Source: Aurantiochytrium sp. KH105
Taxonomy: Eukaryota; Sar; Bigyra; Thraustochytrida; Thraustochytriidae
Length of the DNA stretch: 64,000 nt
Reading direction: 5' to 3'
Assembly: GCA_003116975.1 (NCBI GenBank)
Contig: BGKB01000006.1
Span: forward strand, 434,001 to 498,000
The position numbers and the translations under genes are program-made. Below are positions 55,082-64,000 of this stretch, piece by piece (position 1 is the stretch's first letter; every line of letters starts with the position of its first letter). Below the pieces are notes generated by a model, which saw nothing but the letters and a program-made list of their open reading frames with translations, was not told the origin of the DNA and did no database searches.

Positions 55082-58000
55082 GATCTTTTGCGCGCGCCCG
55101 TCGTCTCGTCGCTCCGCTGTTGACCTGGGTGCGCGCAGCGCGAGGACGAAGAGCTCAGTCGCGCGGGGTGCAGGTTTTTCGCCTCGATTTCGTTTCGCGC
55201 AGGACTTGGCGCGGCGCTGCCGAGCCGTGCAGGCGCGGGCGCTGCGCTCGATCGGCCTCGTGTGCTTGCTCCCTTGCCCGCGCAGCCGCGTCGCTTCCCC
55301 GGCACAGCGCAGTGCAGCGCGGTGCAGCGCAGCGCGGCGCGCGAGGCCAAGCAGCCGCCGGGTCGGGGTCGTCGGCCTTGCGCTTGTCCTTTTTCCGGGT
55401 CGTCTCGCTCGCTCGCTCGCGCGCTCGCTCGGCTCGCGCGGCGTCGCGGGCGCGGGCGCGAGGAGGGGAGAGGGCGGGTCCGCGGCGGCCGGGTCCGCTC
55501 GCGGCGCTGCTGGCGGCCTTGGCTGCCGCGGGCGGGGCGGCGGCTTCTGGCGGCGGCTTGCGGGTCTGTCTCGGCGCCTTATCTTTCTTGTGCGCCCATG
55601 CTCCTGTGTATCATCTCGCCGCCGCTCTTCTCTCTTTTGCCTGGCTGACTGCCTGGTTTCTACGTGCTTGGCTGGGCCTTCACTTCTAGCGCATGGATGC
55701 CGGAAGGGAAAAGATAGAAACCAAGATACTACCGCTCCTCGCGCGCGGGCGAGGCCGCCGCAGACCGCCGCAGACCGCCGCGCGGGCGCGAAACCCGCGC
55801 GCGGAGCGGCCCTCGCGCGAAGCGGGGCCAACGCAGGCCGGGAGCACGGCTGCAGGCCGCAGCCGGCTGCAGAGGCCCCGCGGCTCCGGCGGAGGGGCGC
55901 AGGGCGGCGGCAGATCCGGCGCAAGGAAAAGCGCAGAAAAAGGAAAGGAAAGGAGAGGAAAGGAGAGGAGAGGAGAGGAGAGCACACACTCGTTGATTGT
56001 AGTAGCCTATACTATGGTCTACTGATACATACTGTCATGCACACACAATGGAAAGAAGGAAAAGAAGGAGAGGAACAGTGACAGCACGACACGGCCGCGG
56101 AAAGATCGTAAGATAAGGCTCGGCAAGCGCAGCGGCAGCGGCTGCGGCACGGAGAGAAAGGTCGAGAATCCGCCGCCACGGCTAGCAGTTGTCGGGAAGA
56201 GAAAGAAAACGACGAGTGAGACGCGGAGGGAGGCGGGAGTTTTACCTGTTTGGTCGGTGAAGGAGGTGGTTGTGCCATTTGCCCTCGTTGATGATTGAGC
56301 TATGAATGAATCAGGCACCTTTGGCAAGATAGCGAGCGATTGGCAGTCAAGGGGGGGAGAGCGAAATCAAAGAGAAGGAGGAGAGAGAAGAGCGGAGAAG
56401 ATGGAGGGAGGGCGATGTGCTTGATGGAATGAGTGGGGAGAATAGTCTTTGAGCAATGCAACAGAATGAGGAATTACTTCTCCATCTTGCCTCGATTCTG
56501 TTCACGATAAGTAATCAGAGTGTAATGACATGATTTTATCACAGGTGGAGAAAGAAGTGGACACAAGAGTAATTTTTTTTCAATTAAAAATGTAGATCAT
56601 GATCGCGAGACAAACTTTGCGATTTATACCGTGAGATTTGAGCAGTGCAAAAAGCAAGCAATCGTAAATCTAGAGCAAAAGCAAAAACCGCGCGAAACAT
56701 GCCCAAACTTGCAAGCGTAAAGTGCTCTTATACATGCTTGAAGCTTCACTACATGTCGCCATTTCTATCAATCTCATTCTCCGCAGGCAGTCCTCGCTCT
56801 TCCTTCTCCTCTCGTGCGTTCTTCCCAAGCAATGCGCCCCGGTCCGTGTCCATCGCAGCGCAAAGCCACGGCCTCAAGCCCGTGCGCCCCAAAACCAGAC
56901 CACGCTCCCGACCCCATCCTAGCCCCAGCTACCGAGAACCGGTAGGCCCTGGCCTTTAGACACCGTCTCTGTGGTTAGTCCATCTTTACTAGCAACACAA
57001 GCAGAGGAAAGGCGCCGAGGCCTCGCCGGGCACGTGTGGACCCCGCCCGGACTCGTTCCAGGCCCGATGAAAGGCGCAGCGCGAAGCGGCCGGCCCGCCA
57101 CCTGCCGCGAGGTCCGGCTGCGGTTCTGCGCAGCTCGCCTCGCCGCCGTTCGTCCTCGTCGAGGCGGCATGGCATATGCAGGAGAGGTTTGTCGTCGTCA
57201 ATAACCAAGCGGGTGAGCGAGCCCTCGCGCGGCACGGCATGGCACGGCACGCCACGCCACGCCGCGCCACGCCACGCCGAGGTCCGCGCAGCTGGCCGGC
57301 GCTGGCTCGCGCGCGCCGCGGCGCCGCGTCCGGGACGCTCGCGCGCGGCCTCTATGCGCAGGGCCTCGGGCGGGGCCTGGCGCGGGGCCGGGCGGCGCGG
57401 AAATAAGATTCAGGACGGCCGCCAGGCCCCGCTCGGCGTTGACCTTGCGCTCGCGTGCGCTCGCGTGCGCTCTTTTTGCCGACGCCGCGCGAGACCCGCG
57501 CGCCCCGCGCGCCCCGCGCGGCGCGCGGGGCGCCAGGGCGGGCCAGCGCGCCTCGCCTGCCGCGCGCGGAGGCCCCGCCGTGCGCGGGGGCCGGGCCCGC
57601 GCCGCCCTCGGGCGGCGCAGGGCGCGGCGCGGGGAAGCGGGGACGCGGGGAAGCGCCTGAGAGCGCTCTCCCGGAGAACACAAGGGGGGTGGTGTAGGAG
57701 TCTGCGAGGCTTTTCTCCTAGAGCCGCCGGCAAAATCTGGCATATAATGGTGCAGTATCTGCATGCAATGCGCTGGGTCCGGTGTGGATGCATCGGATAC
57801 AAGACTTGGATTGATAGAAAGTCCGACTGTACACCCTTGCAGGAGCTGGCGAGGCGAGGAAAGAAACTCTGTGATGAAAAGCTGCTTCTGTTTCATTTCA
57901 CGGCCAGCTAGCCCAGGGTCTGCTATGCGGGGCAAGTGAAGAGGGAAAGGGGAAGAGACGCGGAAACCGCGCGTGCCATAGTCTGACCTCTGCCACTGCT

Positions 58001-59405
58001 GGCGGCCACGGCTGCTCTGAAGACATCAAAGATGGTCTTTGGGATGCCTTGATCTCACTGGTGATGTGCGACTCTTCTCGTGACGTTGGTCTGCGGAGGC
58101 CAGCCAGCCAGCCAGCCGACGACGCCGCCGTCGTTGCCAACGCCATCGCGACTGTTCCCGCCGCGATTTGCCTATCATTGAGCCGTCCGGCTGCCACCAA
58201 TAACTGGCCAGTGGCCATGGTGGCCATGGTGGCTGGCGTTTTGACGGTCGGGAATCCCCACATTGTTCGCTAGTCGGGGACGAAGAGATCGAGCGTCCCC
58301 GTGATTGCTTTCGTGGCTGGTCGCACCATTGTGGCGAGTATTCTACGTCTCCGGAGCGAGGAGACTGCTTGCGATCAGCGTGACATCGAGAGCTGATCTT
58401 GCCAAATCATTTTCTCCCGCCACTGTTGAATTGGGTGATCGTGCGTTAAAATTCAGAAAAAGTTGCAGTACCTATTTCATCTCGCGTGACATCGAGCTCC
58501 ATTTTAATTAATTCACCCTTGTATGTCCTCTCGCTCTGTCTGCCGTAGGCCATCACGTCTTGAGTGAATCAAACAGCGACCATGTCAAAATCATGCAGCG
58601 CGTCGACTATGCTTTGTCATTTGAAGAAATAGAAGATAAATGGGCTTCAGCGTTTCACGAAAAGCGTTTCACAAAAGTAGTCTCTGCTTCTACGAGACCG
58701 GCCAAGTTTCGATCTCGTAATGATGCAGTGAGCGCATACGTTCCTTTTCAAAAGACAAACAGTCAATGAGCCTCACTCAGAAAACAGAAATACGCTTATC
58801 TCGCGGCCGATCAAAGTAGTACAGCTCCGGAGAAACCAAATAGAAGCTCAGTATTTCCAACGCAACCCTTACAGGTCCCACTCGCTGCTCAAGGTGACGC
58901 AGGCTGGGACAAAGCGCGCTTTTCGGCCTCCAGATACCTACGACGAAACACTACATTTTTTCACGGGTACTCTTTATTCCCTCTTGGATCTTTGATTGTC
59001 GGCACGTTTGTCAGGCAGTGCAGACTGATGTAGCAACGTACTCTTGATTACATCACGCATGATGCGCAAAGGCGCTCGCAAGTTCACGCTATGCTTTCCC
59101 TCTTGCGTTGGCAAAAAATATAATGTACTGCGAGATTTCCCCGATCTGCGCGTAGTACAACGCCAGAAATAAGACAAAAGCCCTGCAAGGCAGTGTACAC
59201 GTATACGTAAGCATTCTACAATTTAGCATGTCACGAGACTCGATCTCTGTCCAGAACACGTAGTACGTACGTATGCATACAGCCCTGCGCCGACTGTCAT
59301 CATGATGGATGTTCGTAGGTATGGTAATAACAAGGTAGCCAGCAGGGCAAGAAGAAGCCCACACGCCCACGCACACGCACACGAGCGAGGGCTGCAGACG
59401 CGACC
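55082..59405. promoter_or_regulatory. Long GC-rich divergent region between the MAP kinase and hydrolase genes
   Basis: About 4.3 kb between two start codons pointing apart. The MAP kinase side (55082-55990) is very GC-rich leader-like DNA ending in AGGAG purine repeats. The centre (56000-57000) is more ordinary DNA with AT-rich parts near 56500-56650. Then 57030-57660 is again extremely GC-rich, with GCACG/CCACG repeats (57235-57280) and a perfect GC hairpin at 57509-57533. From 57700 to 59400 the sequence is of mixed composition without a frame I trust. Frames of up to 336 residues in the GC-rich parts are low-complexity shadows. Confidence 0.5.
57509..57533. repeat. Perfect GC-only inverted repeat (11-base stem, 3-base loop)
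   Basis: The arm gcgccccgcgc (57509-57519) is followed by ggc and then its exact complement gcgcggggcgc (57523-57533). A second, imperfect copy of the left arm lies just upstream. It should fold into a very stable hairpin in DNA or RNA. Confidence 0.85.
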
Positions 59406-61598
59406 ATGGGGTCGCGCGGCAGCAAGCAGGGCGGCGGCGGCGGCGCGCCGCAGGACGACCCCGGCGGCGCGCGCAGCAGCGGCGCGAGCCGCGCAAACGG
59501 CGGCGGCGGCGGCGGCGGCGAGGGCCTCAACGCGAATGAAGGCGCTCACAACGGGTCCGGCGAGGCCGGCAGCGAGGGAAGCCTCCGGTCGCGGCGGCGA
59601 CGGCGGCGGCGGCGTGCGTCGACGAGCTCGGGCGAAGCGGAGCATGACTCGTCGGATGCCGCGCTGCTCGAGCAGGCCCCGCGAATGAGCTACTGGCAAA
59701 TGGTGCGCGGAGGCTACGAAGAACTTGTGCATGCCATTATCCGCCCCCCTCGCGCAGAGTATTCCGAGTCCGTGCTCGGGCCGACGGCCTTCACAGTGGA
59801 CGGCGTCATTTTCGAACGCGAGGACGTATGGCTCCGCAACAAAAGAGACCAGCGGCTAGCATGCTCGCATTGGAAACCAAAGTCCCTCAGCGAGGAAGGC
59901 GCACATCCCAAACCCTGCGTCATTTACTTGCATGGCAACGCGAGCTGCCGCGCAGAGGCCCTCGAGACCCTACCGCACATCCTCTCCAGTGGCATGACCC
60001 TCTTTGCCTTCGACTTTGCCGGATCGGGCCACTCTGAAGGGGAGTACATCTCGCTGGGCTGGTACGAGCGCGAGGACCTCGAGGCCGTTGTGGACCACCT
60101 GCGGTCCACCGGCAAAACGAGCAGCATTGGTCTGTGGGGCCGCAGCATGGGCGCAGCGACCGCGCTCATGTTCGCAGAGCGTGACCCGAGCATTGCCGCC
60201 ATGGTGCTGGACAGCCCCTTTGCTTCCCTCAAGCAGCTCGCCAAAGAACTCAGTTCCGAAGTCAACGTGCCGCACTTTCTCATGGGCATGGCCCTCCGCA
60301 TGGTGCGTAACAGCGTGCGCTCGCGTGCCCACTTTGACATCTTCAAGCTAGAGCCCATCAAGCACGCAGAAACCTCCTTTATACCGGCACTCTTTGGACA
60401 TGGTGAAGAAGACCATTTTATCCTGCCGCACCATTCGCAGCAGCTCTATGACGCCTACGCCGGGGACAAAAACCTGAGAACTTTCCCCGGCGACCACTCT
60501 TCGTCGCGCCCTCAGTTCTTTATCGACTCTGTTTGCATATTTCTCTACAATACGCTCATCTCCACCACGGAGCAAGACTCTGACGTTGTGGGTCACGCCG
60601 ACCCGCGCAATTTTGACTTTGCGCTCAACTATACCATGCCGCCGCCCATGGCTTCGCCGGGCGCACGCTCGCCCTCAGCCTCCTTTTCTGGCGCTGTCCC
60701 ACCCGGAGCCGCTGCTGGCGCTTCAGAGGACGTGTACGAAGAGGCTATGCTGCGTCACGCCATCCAACTTTCTCTCGCGGAAGCCCAGGGAACTTCAGGC
60801 GAATCGACAATTGCTGGCGCTCAAGGAGGGGTGAGCACAGACGAGCTGGATGCGGAGTTTCACGATGCGCTGCAACAAAGTTCATTTCCAAGCGACAATC
60901 AAAAATCGGATGATCGTCACCAGGACGACGATGACGATGATCACGAAAAGGATGATGACGATGATAGTGCTACGCATGCAAAAAACGTAAAGGCGGACGA
61001 GGGGGGCACGACTGGGGCGTCTAGCAACGATGTTAAATTGTGCCATGTTAGCGACAATGACGACGACGAGAGCGACATCGAGGATGCCGCGCTCAAAGCT
61101 GCACTCGAGGCGTCAATGATCGAGAGCGAGAGCTCCGCGATCAAGAATGCCGGCAATGACTTGTCGACCAGCATGCCAGCTCCAGCGCCTGCCCCAAGGC
61201 CAACGAGACCACCTGCGCCAGGGATCGCAGGGTCTCGTCCTCGTCCGCCTGCAAATCCCCGCCCGCCGGCACCAACACGCGGCCCCACTGAAAATCACGA
61301 AGCTGTGGCCGCAAGCCGAGGCTCGGCACCGGCGGCTGCAAACACTGCCGCGACACATCAGGGTCGTCCTCCAGCGCCTCGATTGACACCGCAATCAGGT
61401 AGAGACAGCGGCGCACACAATGGAGATGGAAATGTGGCTAATGACGACGCAAACGAGGAAAAGGATGCCTGCGGGTGTCACGGAGAGGACGGGGATGATG
61501 AAAATGACTTTCCCTCCCTCGATGGCTTTCCTCTTCCAGTCACAGACAAGAGCGCCAGCGAGTCGTCGAACTCGCGTCGGGGCGAATTTGGGAGCTAA
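59406..61598 (+). CDS. Alpha/beta hydrolase with three ubiquitin-interacting motifs, probably N-myristoylated
   Basis: One frame of 730 residues; ATG in context gaccATGG. It starts MGSRGSKQ, matching the N-myristoylation pattern (Gly2, Ser6), then a Gly-rich and an Arg-rich stretch (62-70) that could also aid membrane binding. An alpha/beta hydrolase domain spans about 120-385: oxyanion word HGN (176-178), nucleophile elbow GRSMG with S247, probable acid D336 in GHGEED, and H364 in GDHSS, so the triad looks complete. It is closest in style to ABHD17/ABHD13-like serine hydrolases. The C-terminal half is acidic and disordered and holds three helices that fit the UIM pattern hydrophobic-x-x-A-hydrophobic-x-x-S: 449-456 (LRHAIQLS), 485-492 (FHDALQQS) and 563-570 (LKAALEAS), each with acidic residues before it. 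A Pro-rich segment (590-670) follows. The substrate is unknown; the UIMs suggest recruitment to ubiquitin. It converges on the Smr gene. Confidence 0.88.
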   Translation: MGSRGSKQGGGGGAPQDDPGGARSSGASRANGGGGGGGEGLNANEGAHNGSGEAGSEGSLRSRRRRRRRRASTSSGEAEHDSSDAALLEQAPRMSYWQMVRGGYEELVHAIIRPPRAEYSESVLGPTAFTVDGVIFEREDVWLRNKRDQRLACSHWKPKSLSEEGAHPKPCVIYLHGNASCRAEALETLPHILSSGMTLFAFDFAGSGHSEGEYISLGWYEREDLEAVVDHLRSTGKTSSIGLWGRSMGAATALMFAERDPSIAAMVLDSPFASLKQLAKELSSEVNVPHFLMGMALRMVRNSVRSRAHFDIFKLEPIKHAETSFIPALFGHGEEDHFILPHHSQQLYDAYAGDKNLRTFPGDHSSSRPQFFIDSVCIFLYNTLISTTEQDSDVVGHADPRNFDFALNYTMPPPMASPGARSPSASFSGAVPPGAAAGASEDVYEEAMLRHAIQLSLAEAQGTSGESTIAGAQGGVSTDELDAEFHDALQQSSFPSDNQKSDDRHQDDDDDDHEKDDDDDSATHAKNVKADEGGTTGASSNDVKLCHVSDNDDDESDIEDAALKAALEASMIESESSAIKNAGNDLSTSMPAPAPAPRPTRPPAPGIAGSRPRPPANPRPPAPTRGPTENHEAVAASRGSAPAAANTAATHQGRPPAPRLTPQSGRDSGAHNGDGNVANDDANEEKDACGCHGEDGDDENDFPSLDGFPLPVTDKSASESSNSRRGEFGS

Positions 61599-61978
61599 AA
61601 AGAGGTGGGTGCTGATCAGCAGAAGAGCTCTGTGCGTTGCCTGCACTTTGTCTGTATGTGTGCGTGTTTCTTGACCGACACGGACTCGACTCGCACTTTC
61701 CCAAGGTCCCTTTCTCTTTTTCTTTTTCCTTTGTCCTCACTCTGATCGATTCGTCAACGAAAGCCAGACACATCGTCCTCTCGTAAGAAAGCTAAGCTAG
61801 TTATCACTCTTTTGCTATGATACACAAAGGTTGGCCAAACGTGTGCGTTGTCACTCATGCGCTATACCGCCCCTACAAACGACAAGAACAGGAAGGAAAG
61901 CAAAGAAAAAGGAAGAGGGAAAAAAGGAAAACAGGAGATATGCGCGTCGCTGCAACGCCGTCAGGCATGTTCTCCCAT
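61599..61978. other. Intergenic region between convergent genes
   Basis: About 380 bases that should contain two 3' UTRs, of the hydrolase (plus) and the Smr protein (minus). A purine-rich tract (about 61890-61940) is present. No gene was seen. Confidence 0.55.
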
Positions 61979-63085
61979 TTAGGAGGCATGCAAGACCGCA
62001 ACTTCGAAATTACCGTTCCCATGATCACAGAATTTGCGTACATAGATGCGTTGGCGTCGAAGTTGCTCAAGACGAAGGCGAATTTTGGGTCCAATCCGCG
62101 CTTGCTTGTTGGCAGAATTGAGTCCCGCGCCACAAATGATCTCCACCGTGTCCCAGAAGAGAGACCTCGCAAGCTGCAGCAAGGCCTCGAGCCTGTCGAG
62201 CGCCTCATGGAGGAGCAGGTAGTGAAAATCGACCTTGACAAGCGGCAGCCTCCGCGCACGGCTCAGAACCGCGCCCGCCAAGTCCTCATTGTTGTGGGCG
62301 AAAATCACACTTGCAGCATGTGCCATGGCTTCGTTTGCCTCGGCCTCGCGCGACGCACGGACGCCAGGTTCCATCAAGTGCAATCGGCTAAGTTTTGAAA
62401 GTGCACTCGTGCGTAGAAAACGCGCATGAGCAAGCGACGTCTTGGACGACCGCAGCTCGTCGGCCAGGTCTGCAGGCGTCATGTTGTGTGGCACGCGCGC
62501 ACGAAGACTCGACCTGCGCCGGCGAGCTCGAGGGGCTACTTGGCCGGCGCTTGAAGCTTTGGCACTTGGCAGACCTGAGCCACTGATTGTGGATGTCATG
62601 GGTTCCGGAGGTTGGGGAGGCGTTGCGTTGCGTTTGACCGCGGCAGCAAAACTCAAGGCCTCGCTGCGACTTACATTGAGCTCTTCATGCAGCTGTTTCG
62701 CGAGCCAAAGGTCGGTCTGCATTGCATTTTCGGTCTCCTCCGCATTGAGCTCTTCATGCAGCTTCGCCGCAAGGTCTGCGTCCGAGACCTCCTGCTGTAG
62801 TGCCAAAGCCGCAGCGGCATCCTCGAGTTCCTGCTGCAGCTGCGCACAGAGCTCCTCTTGCAAAATGCCTTCGGCTGCGGTCACTTCGCTTGAGGTTTCC
62901 TTCATCGAGGTTGTCGTCGCGGAGGTCTCAGTTTGATCTGTTGCACTCGTTGCTTTCGAGTCTTGCTCAAACTCTTGTTGCAGTTTGCGCGCCAGCTCGG
63001 CATCCGCGGCCTCGCGCGCCTCTTCTTCCCGAGTCCATTCCTCCGCGAGCTTTCGCGCGAGCGCGAGGTCGGCGTCCTCCTCCAT
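61979..63085 (-). CDS. Smr-domain protein with repeated UIM/MIU-like helices
   Basis: The first ATG is at 63085 and gives 368 residues; the same frame is open 78 codons further upstream to a stop at 63320-63322 without ATG and reads like protein, so an upstream exon may exist. The N-terminal half contains four related short helices: DADLALARKLAEEW (4-17), DAELARKLQQEF (28-39), DADLAAKLHEEL (102-113) and TDLWLAKQLHEEL (124-136), which look like ubiquitin-binding UIM/MIU helices. A basic stretch (ARRRRSS) and a helical region resembling DUF1771 follow (about 205-280). The C-terminal Smr domain starts VDFHYLLLHEAL (285-296; the family norm is D-L-H-G), has GAGLNS (319-324) and ends GNGNFEV (356-362). 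Smr domains bind or cleave RNA or DNA; in N4BP2-type proteins they accompany ubiquitin-binding domains. The glycine after D-F-H is Tyr here. Confidence 0.8.
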   Translation of the reverse strand: MEEDADLALARKLAEEWTREEEAREAADAELARKLQQEFEQDSKATSATDQTETSATTTSMKETSSEVTAAEGILQEELCAQLQQELEDAAAALALQQEVSDADLAAKLHEELNAEETENAMQTDLWLAKQLHEELNVSRSEALSFAAAVKRNATPPQPPEPMTSTISGSGLPSAKASSAGQVAPRARRRRSSLRARVPHNMTPADLADELRSSKTSLAHARFLRTSALSKLSRLHLMEPGVRASREAEANEAMAHAASVIFAHNNEDLAGAVLSRARRLPLVKVDFHYLLLHEALDRLEALLQLARSLFWDTVEIICGAGLNSANKQARIGPKIRLRLEQLRRQRIYVRKFCDHGNGNFEVAVLHAS

Positions 63086-64000
63086 GACCACAGCAATGAG
63101 TTGTTGCAAATCGCACGCACCTCCAGCGGGCGAGGCTTTGCGGAGGTCGCACGAGGCGTGGGGGAGAGCGCCCAGCTTGCCGGCGTGTCCTGCGTGCAGC
63201 CACGAGTCGCGCTCGTACGCGGCAAATGTGCCCGTCTTGCGAGGGGAGAGACGACGCTTTTGGTTTTGCCACCATGTTTCAAATTCACGATGGGAGCAAG
63301 GTGAGAGCGTCACCTCCGCTCACTATGGTCATTCATTCATCCACTGCGAGCCTGACTGTGAGTGGTGGCAACGTCACGGTGGAGGTGTAAAAGGTTCGTC
63401 CATCGTGATCGTGAAAGGTCGGGAACGGGCAACGAGAGGGGGAAATCAGCAAGGTCTTCTTGGGCGGGGGGAGATGAGGGAGGAAAGTCAAGCGCCTTTG
63501 GAAAAAGAGCAGGAGCAAGCTAAACATCAGAAGATGTCGTCTCTCGAATGCGGAGACCCCTTACAAGAAAAGGAAAGACAAGAAAAGAAGAAAGAGAGAG
63601 AGAGAGCAGACGTCATCTGAAACCGGAGGACGTCGTGGCTATGCGTAATGCATGTGTCTCTCCGTGTGCAACGTGTCTGAAAAAGAAAAGAACATCGTAA
63701 AAGGCCAAGCAAGAGCTTATCATCATTATGATGATTGTGATGATGATTCTGAGACCTCGCCGCATCTTGCAAGCCGAGAGGAGCACGATTTGCAGATCAC
63801 CACGCTGCATACCCGCATGCAGACCTGGCGACACGCAGACGCATTCCCATCGGTCTTTGGTCTGGACTCCACGCCTTGCACTCGCAAGGTTTCGTGCACT
63901 GCGACGACAAGCCAGAGAATGTCTTTTTCGCCCCAGGCCTGTCGCCTGTGCTAAGGAATTTTGATGGTGTTCAAAGGCACAATGCGGCCATGGCGCAGCC
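63086..64000. other. Upstream flank of the Smr gene and right edge of the window
   Basis: Positions 63086-63319 continue the Smr frame without an ATG. The rest contains a GA-rich tract (63590-63608) and an ATC/ATG-rich stretch near 63720-63750. Several short frames reach or approach the right edge on both strands. On the minus strand an acceptor-like ttccttag precedes open frames near 63950, so the last exon of a gene entering from the right is possible but not supported enough to call. Confidence 0.4.

Noticed and set aside
55071..56081. Plus-strand frame of 336 residues antisense to the MAP kinase leader
   Set aside because: Arg/Ser/Ala-rich GC shadow overlapping other frames; no motif.
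57036..57911. Plus-strand frame of 291 residues in the long divergent spacer
   Set aside because: Mostly Arg/Ala/Pro through the GC hairpin and GCACG repeats; a minus-strand frame of 245 residues covers the same DNA.
58560..58769. Short plus-strand frame of 69 residues with fairly protein-like composition
   Set aside because: Starts at a non-ATG codon, is short, has no recognisable motif and no neighbour support.
63613..64000. Minus-strand frames open to the right edge and an acceptor-like ttccttag near 63950
   Set aside because: Three alternative frames are possible and none has a motif; too little sequence to call a gene.
1..64000. Search for CRISPR arrays, tRNA or rRNA genes, transposon terminal repeats and bacterial operons
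   Set aside because: Repeats seen are simple tandem arrays without spacers; no tRNA T-arm consensus or rRNA core words were noticed; gene spacing, intron and protein families are eukaryotic.

Overview
The window is nuclear DNA of a single-celled eukaryote. Genes are large, mostly single open frames on both strands, with no operon-like packing, one clear spliceosomal intron, and long GC-rich spacers full of microsatellites. The proteins (PX-AGC kinase, MAP kinase, Golgi glycosyltransferases, PEX11, mitochondrial-type ABCB half transporter, WD40 protein, RNF213-type giant AAA+ ligase) are eukaryotic. A flagellate stramenopile such as a thraustochytrid (Labyrinthulomycetes) would fit the intron-poor, GC-rich style, but that placement is inference; no rRNA or other marker gene is present.

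Left third (1-21036): two giant genes stand head to head. On the minus strand a frame starting at 8027 stays open to the left edge (2675 codons, acidic N-terminus, no recognised domain, C-terminus outside the window). On the plus strand, 691 bp away, lies a 4105-residue RNF213/mysterin-like protein with an AAA+ core and an RZ-type zinc finger but no visible RING finger.

Middle (21037-46661): a long GC-rich leader precedes a PX-AGC kinase. A GT54/MGAT4-like glycosyltransferase (minus) and a TMEM242-like membrane protein (plus) are divergent. About 7 kb without a convincing gene follows, then a small two-TM protein, a WD40 protein (minus) divergent from a GT31/C1GALT1-like glycosyltransferase (plus), and a two-exon PEX11 gene (minus).

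Right third (46662-64000): an ankyrin-like protein, an ABCB half transporter and an atypical MAP kinase all lie on the minus strand. A 4.3-kb GC-rich spacer separates the kinase from an alpha/beta hydrolase carrying three ubiquitin-interacting motifs and a myristoylation-type N-terminus, which converges on an Smr-domain protein with repeated UIM/MIU-like helices. 

The most unusual items are the RING-less RNF213-like ligase and its unknown giant neighbour, the MAP kinase with a T-K-H activation site and an activation-loop insertion of about 100 residues, the split PX domain of the AGC kinase, and the convergent hydrolase/Smr pair with ubiquitin-binding-type helices. Three genes in 64 kb thus have ubiquitin-related features; whether they cooperate is not shown by the sequence. 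No tRNA, rRNA, CRISPR array or intact transposon was recognised.
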